DNA of 64,000 nucleotides from Dyadobacter tibetensis Y620-1. Its GTDB lineage: Bacteria > Bacteroidota > Bacteroidia > Cytophagales > Spirosomataceae. Below the pieces are notes generated by a model. That model saw only the letters and a program-made list of their open reading frames with translations, was not told where the DNA came from and searched no databases. Positions 18,248 through 26,771 of the stretch are shown here, piece by piece. How positions within the stretch are numbered: position 1 is the first letter of the stretch; each line of letters opens with the position of its first letter. The stretch spans positions 1 to 64,000 of the forward strand of contig NZ_AZQN01000007.1 of assembly GCF_000566685.1 (NCBI RefSeq), given 5' to 3'. The translations under genes and the position numbers were made by a program.

Positions 18248-19786
18248 TTAATATTTCAAGGCAGCATTCGGAGGTAAGGGCACGGCATTGCTTTGCCTCC
18301 AGTGGACCAGATCGGCCAATAACCGTTTGGTAAGCAATGGCTCTTTCGTCACCAAATTGTCCGATTCCAGAGGGTCCTGAGCCAAATCGTAGAGCTCCAG
18401 CTCCCCACTGGCCAAAAACTGAATAAGCTTATAGGGACCACTTCGTATTACCGAGCAGGTGCCATGCTTATATTGACTGGCCAAGTGCCAATAAATATTT
18501 CTTTTTTGTAGTTTACGATCATCCTTTTTAAACAAGGAGGTCAAGGAATGACCATCCAGCGGGCCTGTATAATTGTCAACACCGGCTAGTTCCAGGAATG
18601 TAGGGTAATAATCGAGCACTGTAATAGGCACCTGGCTCCTACGGGGCTCCACTTGGCCTGGCCAGTTGATCAGCGCCGGAACCCGAATGCCTCCTTCGTA
18701 GATATACCCCTTCGAGCCGCGCATCAAATCGTTGCTACTCTGACCACCGTTATAGCCATTATCGGAAGTGAGAATGATGACGCTATTCTGGCGGAGGCCT
18801 TCGGCGTCAAGAAAATCGAGGATCCGTTGTAAGTTTTGATCTACCGATTCGACCATCGTAGCGTAAGCGGCCATTTCCTTTCGCCGTGGGCCAAGTCCTT
18901 GTCCGGTCACCGCATCCCCCTCTTTTCCCATATACTTATCCATCAGCGTTTGGCTACGGCTGGTTACAGGTCTGTGAACGGCATAGTAATGCAGGTTGAC
19001 GAAGAAGGAGGAATCTTTATGCTCTTCCATAAATTCCAAGGCTTCGTCAGTCAGCCGATCGGTTAGCCAGGAATCGGTGGGCTTAGGCTCGATAAATGGA
19101 TTACTAAATGGGGCGTGGTAGCCCATGGTTTCACTCTTATATCCACCGGCTTCGAGGGCAGGATCACCCCGATAGGTTCCCCCTACGTTCTTCACAAATC
19201 CCCGACCTTCAGGATAATATTCCTGAATGGCCTTGGACTTATGGGCAGCTACCCAGCTAAAATCGCCAGGTTGAGGTTGTGTTAGCTTTTCCTTAAGGGG
19301 GAACTTCATGTGTAACTCATGAAGTGGGTCGGGGCCCACAATATGCCACTTGCCCAGATGAATGGCCTGGTAGCCAGCCTCGGCCAGGGGCACCGAAAAA
19401 AGAGTATGCTTCTTTTCGACCGTCCAGCGAGAAAAAATATTCTCTTGGTCGGTTCCTGTTTCTAAGACGGGGACGGTATACACACCGGTCCTAAAGGACT
19501 GCTTTCCGGTAAAGAAGGCCGTTCGAGAAGGAGAGCAGGTCGGATACATATAGGCATTTTCCAGCACTAGGCTTTGCTTGGCGAGGGCATCCATAGTTGG
19601 AGTTTCGAACCATTTGGAACCATTAAAACCCACGTCGGCATATCCCAGGTCATCGACTAGTATAAATATTATATTGGGCTTCTTGGGCCTTTTTTCCGCA
19701 TGCAGCAGGGAAGGGCAGCTTACCATGAACAGCCCCACTAAAATGCTTTTAAGATGGATTGGTTTCATTCTCACTAAAAAATTCAT
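18248..19786 (-). CDS. Family S1 sulfatase, secreted (intact)
   Basis: 512 residues. The signal peptide most likely starts at Met7 (19768: MKPIHLKSILVGLF) and ends near LLHA. Metal-binding Asp pair in FILVDDLGYADVG; formylglycine motif CSPSRTAFFTGK with Cys84, the C-x-S-x-R form processed by FGE-type enzymes; GKWH at about 165; and TSDNGY near 345, all expected for S1. It removes sulfate esters from a carbohydrate outside the cytoplasm. The CxSxR cysteine needs a formylglycine-generating enzyme or anSME encoded elsewhere. It faces the fucosidase convergently, with a second sulfatase fragment between them and a third behind it. Substrate not determinable; sulfated fucan is a guess from context. 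Confidence 0.94.
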   Translation of the reverse strand: MNFLVRMKPIHLKSILVGLFMVSCPSLLHAEKRPKKPNIIFILVDDLGYADVGFNGSKWFETPTMDALAKQSLVLENAYMYPTCSPSRTAFFTGKQSFRTGVYTVPVLETGTDQENIFSRWTVEKKHTLFSVPLAEAGYQAIHLGKWHIVGPDPLHELHMKFPLKEKLTQPQPGDFSWVAAHKSKAIQEYYPEGRGFVKNVGGTYRGDPALEAGGYKSETMGYHAPFSNPFIEPKPTDSWLTDRLTDEALEFMEEHKDSSFFVNLHYYAVHRPVTSRSQTLMDKYMGKEGDAVTGQGLGPRRKEMAAYATMVESVDQNLQRILDFLDAEGLRQNSVIILTSDNGYNGGQSSNDLMRGSKGYIYEGGIRVPALINWPGQVEPRRSQVPITVLDYYPTFLELAGVDNYTGPLDGHSLTSLFKKDDRKLQKRNIYWHLASQYKHGTCSVIRSGPYKLIQFLASGELELYDLAQDPLESDNLVTKEPLLTKRLLADLVHWRQSNAVPLPPNAALKY

Positions 19787-20224
19787 TTCTAAAAAAGAAC
19801 ACGCACATTACTTTAGTTTAATATTATATTTCAATACTCCTATACTTCATATTTGGATAGCGACATTAAAGGTAGAGCCAAGGTCTCATTTATTTGTACC
19901 TCCACGTACTTCCTTTGTAGTCCCCAGTAAACAATCCTTTAAATGAGTTAATTCGAAATATCTACTCCCCTATTTCCTATCTGACTCTCATACCCGTCCT
20001 AACAGATCACCTATACTATTTGAGAAGATAAATACGTAAAACAACATCTTGAGGACAATGGAATACGCTGTGTGTTTATATTGTTTAGAGTTTTGTGGCC
20101 GTACCTATTCTTAAACCTATACTGTTGAAACGTATTTGCTTCGATAGTATTGGAATACACTTGTCCATCGTCTTCTGCCAGATAAGCCTTTAAATACAGT
20201 ATTATATTGTCATCCTTAACACCT
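19787..20224. other. Intergenic region, 438 bp, no confident gene
   Basis: Lies between the sulfatase start and the start of a sulfatase pseudogene on the other strand. A 92-codon minus-strand frame (20011-20289) runs across the pseudogene start. Its middle part (AEDDGQVYSNTIEANTFQQY) looks protein-like but belongs to no family I recognise, and no good start is present. No promoter element found. Confidence 0.4.
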
Positions 20225-20500
20225 ATGAACAAGCTCACCCTAATTTTTAAAGTCTTCGGTTTATTGATCTTTCTCATTTTAGCCGGCACCTCATCCCTGG
20301 CTCAGCCCAACAGAAAACCCAATATCATCTAAATATTAGCCGACGATCTCGGTTATGGTGATTTGAGCTGTTATGGACAACAAAAATTCAGCACCCCCAA
20401 CATCGACAAGCTGGCGAAGCAAGGTATCCGATTTACCAAATACTATAGCGGGTCCTCGGTATGTGCCCCTTCCCGGTCATCTCTGATGACAGGCCAACAT
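20225..20500 (+). pseudogene. Sulfatase N-terminal fragment with in-frame stop
   Basis: Begins with a good signal peptide (MNKLTLIFKVFGLLIFLILA, then GTSSLAQ) and continues into a family S1 sulfatase: KPNII, a TAA stop at 20330-20332, then [34 protein letters not shown] and the formylglycine motif [13 protein letters not shown]. The stop replaces the residue between the isoleucines of the usual NIIFILADD. Similarity ends at about 20500, just after the active-site motif; the remaining about 400 residues are missing. It is therefore truncated as well as interrupted. It is of the arylsulfatase type, unlike the 17985-18209 fragment, so the two are not halves of one gene. Confidence 0.88.
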
Positions 20501-20718
20501 ATCAATCCTGAAAATAGGATAACCAGATTTTCCTTGTAATTCTCAGTATGTCGTTATAATTTTACCGATAGTATTTCGAATCGTTTCAAACGATACCAAC
20601 CGGGTGTAGGCACCACGGTGGTAAAATAATACGGGTTTCAACCAAAAAAAACGTATCATCATCGCTTTCGTATCGAAATACAAATTCATTTATCTCTAAC
20701 CATTTAAATTGTATTTGT

Positions 20719-20952
20719 ATGTCCTTTTCCGATCAAAATTCTTTGACCCGGTTCTTCTCATCCCGCTTTCGCAAGGCCAGTGACCTTGAACTGATAGCGG
20801 ACTTAAATCAGGAAATTCAATTAAAATCAAGTACCAGAGCGCGGGCAACCTACCTTCAGGAATTACAAAGAGAAATAAAAAGAAGGGGATGGGACTATAA
20901 TTCGCTGACTGAAGGAGCTCGCCCCTATGCTCCACATCGAAATCAAGGATAG
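20719..20952 (+). CDS. Small hypothetical protein (77 aa)
   Basis: 77 residues, charged and probably helical: RFRKASDLELIADLNQEIQL, then SSTRARATYLQELQREIKRR and GWDYNSL. The heptad-like pattern suggests a short coiled coil. No signal peptide, membrane segment or known domain. It sits in a decayed region downstream of the sulfatase pseudogene and is followed about 75 bp later by a strong hairpin at 21029. Composition and reading look coding, unlike the shadow frame on the other strand. Function unknown; no clear ribosome-binding site supports the start. Confidence 0.5.
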   Translation: MSFSDQNSLTRFFSSRFRKASDLELIADLNQEIQLKSSTRARATYLQELQREIKRRGWDYNSLTEGARPYAPHRNQG

Positions 20953-21028
20953 ACCTTCACTACAACCATTTCTTGTAAGACTCCCCGCAGTATTTCTAAT
21001 AAGGAATGGGTAATATTATAATGGTGCA

Positions 21029-21062
21029 GGGTGTATCGGCAATGGTCCGATACACCCTTTCA
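21029..21062 (+). terminator. Strong hairpin terminator
   Basis: Perfect 11-bp stem GGGTGTATCGG/CCGATACACCC (21029-21039 with 21047-21057) and a 7-nt loop, followed by TTTCATTTT. It lies about 75 bp after the 77-aa gene and probably ends its transcript, insulating the SusC operon downstream. Confidence 0.75.
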
Positions 21063-21239
21063 TTTTGCCATTGATCTATCATAACAAAATCTTTGACATC
21101 CTCTTATTTCTCCCAAAATGCAGCAGGTAATATACAAGGATACCAGAAGTAGGAAGCTTCTATAATGGTCATATTGCCAATACTTTTAGTCTATTATTAA
21201 AATTATTTTAATCTTTTTTTAGCCCGTAATAATTACATT

Positions 21240-21415
21240 TTACCATTTTACCTTGACCGAAGCATCAAAGGCCTTCTCAGACTCCAAAAATGCATTTGCA
21301 ACCGGTTGAAAATTTTTCGCTTCATTTTGAGGTACGTACACATGCGTCCTTATCCTCTTCAACCAATTTCGGATAAAATCCTATTTTACTATCCACGGTA
21401 TATAGAATTACTTAG
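21240..21415 (-). pseudogene. Possible C-terminal remnant of an unidentified gene
   Basis: Minus-strand translation gives YTVDSKIGFYPKLVEEDKD and, after a one-base frame change, HVYVPQNEAKNFQPVANAF, then LESEKAFDASVKVKW and a TAA stop at 21240-21242. The amino-acid pattern is convincingly protein-like over about 58 residues in two adjoining frames, as expected for a frameshifted gene end. Stops occur just upstream. I do not recognise the family. Confidence 0.35.
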
Positions 21416-21570
21416 CAATCCATTACTCCTCCATCATTAGAATAAAACCTGGCTCAACTTTATATTAATTATAATATTCAATGATTTCTTTATAACGTAC
21501 TAATCCAGATGCCTATGATAAAATATTAAAGAGTCATAATTTTCAATAACTATTCCTAAAAAACAGACGT

Positions 21571-24500
21571 ATGAACAAAAGACTTCTACCACACACCTCA
21601 ACGGTGTTGTACAGTGGTACCAGTAAAGTACTACTCTTTTCATTCTATTTATTATTCGTTTTACTGACAAAAGATGCTAATTCTTCAGGTTCTTATGCCG
21701 ATAAAACCATCAGCGGTCGTGTAACCGACCCCGGAGACGATTCCGGGATTCCGGGAGTAACGGTATTGGTAAAAGGAACTACTCTTGGTGTCAATACCGA
21801 TGCAGAAGGAAAGTATAGAATCACAGTACCCTCCAATCGAGACACCCTAATATTTTCTGCTGTCGGATATATTACACAGGAAGTAGTAATGGGCAACAAA
21901 TCGGTGATCGATATCCAGCTACAAACCGACGAGAAGGCTCTGGATGAGGTGGTCGTGGTAGGATTCGGAACTATCAAAAAAGATGCCGTGGTTGGCGCCA
22001 TGACTTCTGTCAAGCCTGGGGATCTAAAGGTTCCTGCCAGCAATCTTACCACTGCCTTGGCGGGCCGGGTTTCAGGTTTGATTTCATATCAAACTTCAGG
22101 AGAACCCGGAGCAAATAATGCCCAATTTTTTGTCCGTGGTGTGGCTTCCTTTAATAATCAGAATGGCCCCTTAATCCTGATTGACAATGTAGAGCTTACC
22201 GTGGACGACCTGGCACGCCTTCAGCCTGACGATATAGAGAGCTTTTCCGTGTTGAAAGACCCCACGACTACGGCAATCTATGGTGCACGAGGTGCAAATG
22301 GTGTAATATTAGTGAGCACCAAGTCGGGCAATAATGGTCCGGCGGTGGTAAGTGTACGGGTTGAAAATTCGATCAGCTCACCAGTTTCCCTCATCAAGAT
22401 GGCCGACCCTATTACCTATATGCGGCTTCAGAACGAGGCCGAGAGGACTCGAGGGCGATTTGCTACCTATACAGAGGAGAAAATCAAGGGCACGGAAAGG
22501 GAATTAAATCCTAATGCCTACCCAGCCGTCGACTGGTACAAACTGCTGTTTAGAGAAGCTACCACACAACAACGTTTCAATATGAACGTCAGAGGTGGAG
22601 GGGTGAAAGCGAGATATTATGTGGCTGGATCCTACACACATGATAATGGGCTCATCCGGTCGGACCCTAACAACCCATTTCAGAGCAATATCAACCTTGA
22701 CCGGTTCCTTCTACGGGCCAATGTAAATATAGACCTAACCCCCAAGACGGAGATGATTGTTCGTCTTCATTCTACTCTGGACAACCTTAAAGGACCTCTG
22801 CAGGGGGGGAATGCCATGTATAATGCGGCGGTACGAACGAGTCCCGTTCGATTTGCCCCGGTTATTACTCCTACGAGTAATTTAATTGGGGTTCCCCATA
22901 TTACTTTCGGGAATGATTATGGACCCAGAGGATCGACCACCTCGGCCAACGAAGCCGCCTGGTTTAATCCATATGCGGAGCTGCAAAGAGGGTATCGCGA
23001 TACCAGAAGACAACTGTCCCTGGTGCAGCTTGAGCTCAACCAAAAACTGGATGACATTACCAAAGGTCTGAATCTACGCTTTCTGGGCAATGCCAATACA
23101 ACCTCCTATTTTGAGAATCGACGCTCCTACATACCATATTTCTATCGGGTGCAAAACTACGACCAGCTAAACGACACTTATAGCATGGTCAGAACCAAAG
23201 CCGGTTTGGAGGCATTACAACTAGAGCCCGGATATCGCGAAAACTCTTCTGTATTCTATGCTCAAACGGCTATTGACTATGTCCGATCCTTCAATAAGCA
23301 TAATACGCAAGGGTTAATTGTGGCCCTTGCACAAGAATTTTTGAATGCGAATGCAAGCACTGTGTCGGCCTCACTACCCAGTCGAAACCTGGGTATATCC
23401 GGTCGTTTCAATTATGACTATAACAATACCTACTTCGCTGAAGTCAATTTCGGTTATAATGGTTCGGAACGCTTTGCCAGGAACAACAGGTGGGGTTTTT
23501 TCCCATCCTTTGGTGTAGGATGGTTGGTATCGAACGAAAAATTCTTTACAGATCTGGGCACAAAAATCAGCCGACTGAAGTTTAGAACCTCCTTCGGCTG
23601 GGTTGGGAACGATAAAATAGGTAGTTCTGCAGCCAGCGACAGATTTTTTTATCTCTCTGAAGTAAATCTGGCATCCGGGCAGGCAGGATCTGTATTTGGA
23701 AAACGCTTTGAAAAAAACATCAATGGGGTTTCTATTTCGAGGTACGCCAATGCAAAAGTAACTTGGGAAAGAGCACGTAAAATGAACGTCGGTATGGACC
23801 TTAATCTGCTGGAGGATGCCATTCAGCTCAGGGTAGATTATTTCAATGAAACCAGATCGAGTATACTTCAAACACGATCCGACATACCTTCCACCCTTGG
23901 ACTTCAGGCTCTCCTTAAAAGCAATGTAGGATCTGTAGAGGCTTGGGGGGTAGACGGCTCCCTGGACATCAACCATAGTTTTGCTAACCAACTCTGGTTA
24001 ACGGCTAGGGGCACTTACACCTTTTCGGACAATCGATATAAAATATTTGAAGAGCCCAATTATGCGGCGATCGGTGCTCCATGGGTATCTAATATTGGTA
24101 ATAATGTCAATGTTCAAAAAGGCTTTATTGCGGAACGGCTTTTTGTAGATGATGAAGAAGCGCGGAATTCTCCTCAGCAATTTGGAACCCCGGGGCTCGA
24201 TTATGGAGGCGGAGATATCAAATATAAGGACTTAAATAAAGACGGAGCTATCACCTCCCTTGATCGGGTCCCGATTGGCAAACCTACGGTTCCCAAGGTC
24301 ACTTATGGTTTCGGTGCGTCAATGGGGTATAAGAAAATAGATTTTAATGTCTTTTTTCAAGGCCTAGCGGAAACATCTTTTTCCATAGATCCTCATCGTA
24401 CCGGCCCCTTTGTAAATAGTATTACGGGGAGTCTCTCCAATGATCCGCTTACCCTCTCATCTGCCAACGGATTGCTTTCGGAAAATGGCCTCATTCAAGC

Positions 24501-24828
24501 ATATGCTGATGATCACTGGTCGGAAGAGAACCCGAATATCTATGCCCTCTGGCCCCGCCTCTCCACTACGGTGAATGTCAATAATAATCAGAATAGCACC
24601 TGGTGGATCCGTGACGGCTCGTTTATTCGTCTCAAGCAACTGGAGGTGGGTTATACAGCCATCAAAAACACCAGAAAATGGGGTATGTCCAATCTTCGTG
24701 TTTATCTCACGGGAACTAACCTCCTGACCTGGTCTACATTTAAAATGTGGGACCCGGAGCTGGGTGGAAATGGCTTCAATTACCCACTTCAAAAGGTGTT
24801 TAATTTAGGAATTCAAGTTGGATTTTAA
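21571..24828 (+). CDS. SusC/RagA family TonB-linked outer-membrane transporter
   Basis: 1085 residues. Signal segment LLFSFYLLFVLLTKDANSSG, carboxypeptidase-regulatory-like domain from TISGRVTDPGDDSGIPGVTV (about 45-125), TonB-box-like DEVVVVGFGTIKK and a plug with FVRGVASFNNQNGPLILIDN and SVLKDPTTTAIYGARGANGV. The barrel ends NLGIQVGF. A calcium-loop-like DLNKDGAITSLDR sits at about 890. No STN domain. It heads a four-gene plus-strand operon with SusD (11 bp on) and two accessory lipoproteins. Partners suggest a substrate gripped by several surface lipoproteins. There is no adjacent glycosidase on the same strand. Confidence 0.96.
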   Translation: MNKRLLPHTSTVLYSGTSKVLLFSFYLLFVLLTKDANSSGSYADKTISGRVTDPGDDSGIPGVTVLVKGTTLGVNTDAEGKYRITVPSNRDTLIFSAVGYITQEVVMGNKSVIDIQLQTDEKALDEVVVVGFGTIKKDAVVGAMTSVKPGDLKVPASNLTTALAGRVSGLISYQTSGEPGANNAQFFVRGVASFNNQNGPLILIDNVELTVDDLARLQPDDIESFSVLKDPTTTAIYGARGANGVILVSTKSGNNGPAVVSVRVENSISSPVSLIKMADPITYMRLQNEAERTRGRFATYTEEKIKGTERELNPNAYPAVDWYKLLFREATTQQRFNMNVRGGGVKARYYVAGSYTHDNGLIRSDPNNPFQSNINLDRFLLRANVNIDLTPKTEMIVRLHSTLDNLKGPLQGGNAMYNAAVRTSPVRFAPVITPTSNLIGVPHITFGNDYGPRGSTTSANEAAWFNPYAELQRGYRDTRRQLSLVQLELNQKLDDITKGLNLRFLGNANTTSYFENRRSYIPYFYRVQNYDQLNDTYSMVRTKAGLEALQLEPGYRENSSVFYAQTAIDYVRSFNKHNTQGLIVALAQEFLNANASTVSASLPSRNLGISGRFNYDYNNTYFAEVNFGYNGSERFARNNRWGFFPSFGVGWLVSNEKFFTDLGTKISRLKFRTSFGWVGNDKIGSSAASDRFFYLSEVNLASGQAGSVFGKRFEKNINGVSISRYANAKVTWERARKMNVGMDLNLLEDAIQLRVDYFNETRSSILQTRSDIPSTLGLQALLKSNVGSVEAWGVDGSLDINHSFANQLWLTARGTYTFSDNRYKIFEEPNYAAIGAPWVSNIGNNVNVQKGFIAERLFVDDEEARNSPQQFGTPGLDYGGGDIKYKDLNKDGAITSLDRVPIGKPTVPKVTYGFGASMGYKKIDFNVFFQGLAETSFSIDPHRTGPFVNSITGSLSNDPLTLSSANGLLSENGLIQAYADDHWSEENPNIYALWPRLSTTVNVNNNQNSTWWIRDGSFIRLKQLEVGYTAIKNTRKWGMSNLRVYLTGTNLLTWSTFKMWDPELGGNGFNYPLQKVFNLGIQVGF

Positions 24829-24839
24829 TCTCGATAATT

Positions 24840-26750
24840 ATGTTTAACAGATATAAAACAGTATTTCTCGCCCTACTAATAAGTCTGACGGGCGGATCCT
24901 GCGGAAAATTCCTGGATGTAGTGCCCAGCAATATTGCCGTCATCGAAGAGGCCTTCGAAACCAGAGACAACGCTGAACGCTTTTTGGCGACACTATACAA
25001 TTATTTACCCCCGTTCGTATCGGATTTGAACCCTGCATTTACAGCCAGTGACGAGATTGCTGTAAATGAAAATATCTCCAGAAACTGGGCAGGCCACATA
25101 CTTTCACGAGGTGGCCAAAATAAGGTCGCCCCTTTATTAGGATACTGGGGTAACACAGGGAGTGTCAGTAATTTATTTATAGCGCTTCGGGATTGCAATA
25201 TTTTCCTGGAAAATGTAGACAAGCCTTTTGACATATTGCCCAGCGAACAGGAACGATGGACGGCCGAAGCAAAAATATTAAAGGCCTATTTCCATTTCTA
25301 TCTGATGCGTATGTATGGGCCAATACCCATCATTCGTCGAAATATTGAGGTAAGTGAAGGGCTGGAGGCAGTTCGGGTATCCAGAGACCCGGTAGATCAG
25401 GTTACAGACTATATCATTTCATTACTAGACGAGGCTATAGAAAACCCCGAACTACCCCTTACCATCACGGATGTCGGAGCCGAACTAGGCCGACTTACCA
25501 AGGTGGCAGCCTATGCTTTAAAAGCCAGAGTTCTCGTTACGGCCGCCAGTCCGATGTTTAATGGAAATACCGATTATGCGGCCTTCACCAATAAGGATGG
25601 GACTCAGCTGTTTTCAACTGCTTATGATGAATCCAAATGGACCAAGGCCGCTGAGGCCTGTAAGCAGGCTATCGAAATAGCAGAGGGTAATGGCCACCAT
25701 CTTTTTCGGTTCGACAAAAATGAAATGCCGGGTTCTAGTGACTCTACCTATACCAAATTAACGGTGCGAGGGGCACTCACAGAGCCTTGGAATAACGAAT
25801 TGCTCTGGGGAGGGTCTAACAGCACCTTCACTCCAGGATTTCAGGGGCGTGCCCAAGCAAAAATAAACCCTTTGCTGACGGCAGAAAGCCGTGAAAGTAC
25901 CAGCTCTTACTGGTCGCCCCCCCTTCGCATTGCCGAAATGTTTTACTCCAGCCATGGGGTACCTATTTCGGAAGACAAAACCTACAATTATGCTAACCGG
26001 TATCAGACCAGTACAGCAAAGGAAGATCATAAACATTATATTAAAGAAGGGAAGATCACGGCCAATCTTAACTATAATCGGGAACCTCGTTTCTACGGTT
26101 TCTTAGGCTTTGATAACGGCATCTGGGAAGGTCATGGTCAAACAGAAAAAAATTCATTTTTCGTGGAAGCCAAAAAGGGTCAGAGAGCAGGTATACTAGA
26201 TGCTACACGCTATTCTCTGTCAGGTTATTTTACAAAAAAACTGGTGCATTATGAGGCGGTACAAAGTGCTCCTAATAGCGGCTATTCCGCTGAGCGCTAT
26301 CCCTTTCCTATTATCCGCCTTGCCGACCTGTATCTGCTCTATGCAGAATCGCTTAACGAAATTGGTCAGACGGCAGAGGCTCATGTATGGATTGATAAGA
26401 TCAGGGAGCGGGCAGGCTTAAAAGGCGTTGTGGATTCATGGAGAGATTTTTCCATCTCCAGCGCAAAACCCTTAAATAAAGAGGGATTGCGCGAGATAAT
26501 TCATCAGGAGCGCATGATAGAACTATGTTTTGAAGGTCAACGGTTTTGGGATTTGCGCAGATGGAAAAAGGCAGAGGCCCTGATGAACTCAACGATCAGG
26601 GGATGGAATATACAGGGTGAAGACACGGAAAGTTATTATAATATAATCGTGTCGGGCCGGTATCAATTTTCAAGCAGGGACTATCTCTGGCCATTGTCCG
26701 AATCGGATATCCTTGCCAACCCTAATCTGGTTCAAAATCCTGGCTGGTAA
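24840..26750 (+). CDS. SusD/RagB family outer-membrane lipoprotein
   Basis: 636 residues, at the long end for SusD. Lipobox LTGGSC (Cys21) followed by GKFLDVVPSN. Typical blocks: ILKAYFHFYLMRMYGPIPI at about 145-165 and the C-terminal LADLYLLYAESLNEIGQTAE, ERMIELCFEGQRFWDLRRWK and NPNLVQNPGW. It forms the substrate lid for the SusC 11 bp upstream. Followed after 21 bp by a DUF4959/DUF5000 lipoprotein, so all are likely on one transcript. Confidence 0.95.
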   Translation: MFNRYKTVFLALLISLTGGSCGKFLDVVPSNIAVIEEAFETRDNAERFLATLYNYLPPFVSDLNPAFTASDEIAVNENISRNWAGHILSRGGQNKVAPLLGYWGNTGSVSNLFIALRDCNIFLENVDKPFDILPSEQERWTAEAKILKAYFHFYLMRMYGPIPIIRRNIEVSEGLEAVRVSRDPVDQVTDYIISLLDEAIENPELPLTITDVGAELGRLTKVAAYALKARVLVTAASPMFNGNTDYAAFTNKDGTQLFSTAYDESKWTKAAEACKQAIEIAEGNGHHLFRFDKNEMPGSSDSTYTKLTVRGALTEPWNNELLWGGSNSTFTPGFQGRAQAKINPLLTAESRESTSSYWSPPLRIAEMFYSSHGVPISEDKTYNYANRYQTSTAKEDHKHYIKEGKITANLNYNREPRFYGFLGFDNGIWEGHGQTEKNSFFVEAKKGQRAGILDATRYSLSGYFTKKLVHYEAVQSAPNSGYSAERYPFPIIRLADLYLLYAESLNEIGQTAEAHVWIDKIRERAGLKGVVDSWRDFSISSAKPLNKEGLREIIHQERMIELCFEGQRFWDLRRWKKAEALMNSTIRGWNIQGEDTESYYNIIVSGRYQFSSRDYLWPLSESDILANPNLVQNPGW

Positions 26751-26771
26751 ATCATTAAACGATCAAGCATT

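Larger units (their letters stand above)
20953..21570. other. Intergenic region, 618 bp, with terminator and possible gene remnant
   Basis: Contains a strong hairpin at 21029-21062 and a protein-like minus-strand fragment at 21240-21415. The last about 150 bp form the upstream region of the plus-strand SusC operon; no TAnnTTTG element or operator could be recognised there. Confidence 0.5.

Noticed and set aside
20011..20289. 92-codon minus-strand frame over the sulfatase pseudogene start
   Set aside because: Overlaps the pseudogene signal-peptide region antisense; the protein-like middle segment is intriguing but matches no family and has no credible start.
17985..20500. The two sulfatase fragments as halves of one broken gene
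   Set aside because: They lie on opposite strands and match different sulfatase branches (N-sulfatase-like internal region versus arylsulfatase N-terminus), with an intact sulfatase between them.
20580..20594. Short inverted repeat ATCGTTTCAAACGAT as an operator
   Set aside because: Only 7 bp per arm, in a debris region far from any intact gene start; too weak to call.
23374..23991. 205-codon minus-strand frame inside the SusC gene at 21571-24828
   Set aside because: Antisense to a well-supported transporter barrel; no recognisable domain or signal peptide, and coding signal is clearly on the plus strand.
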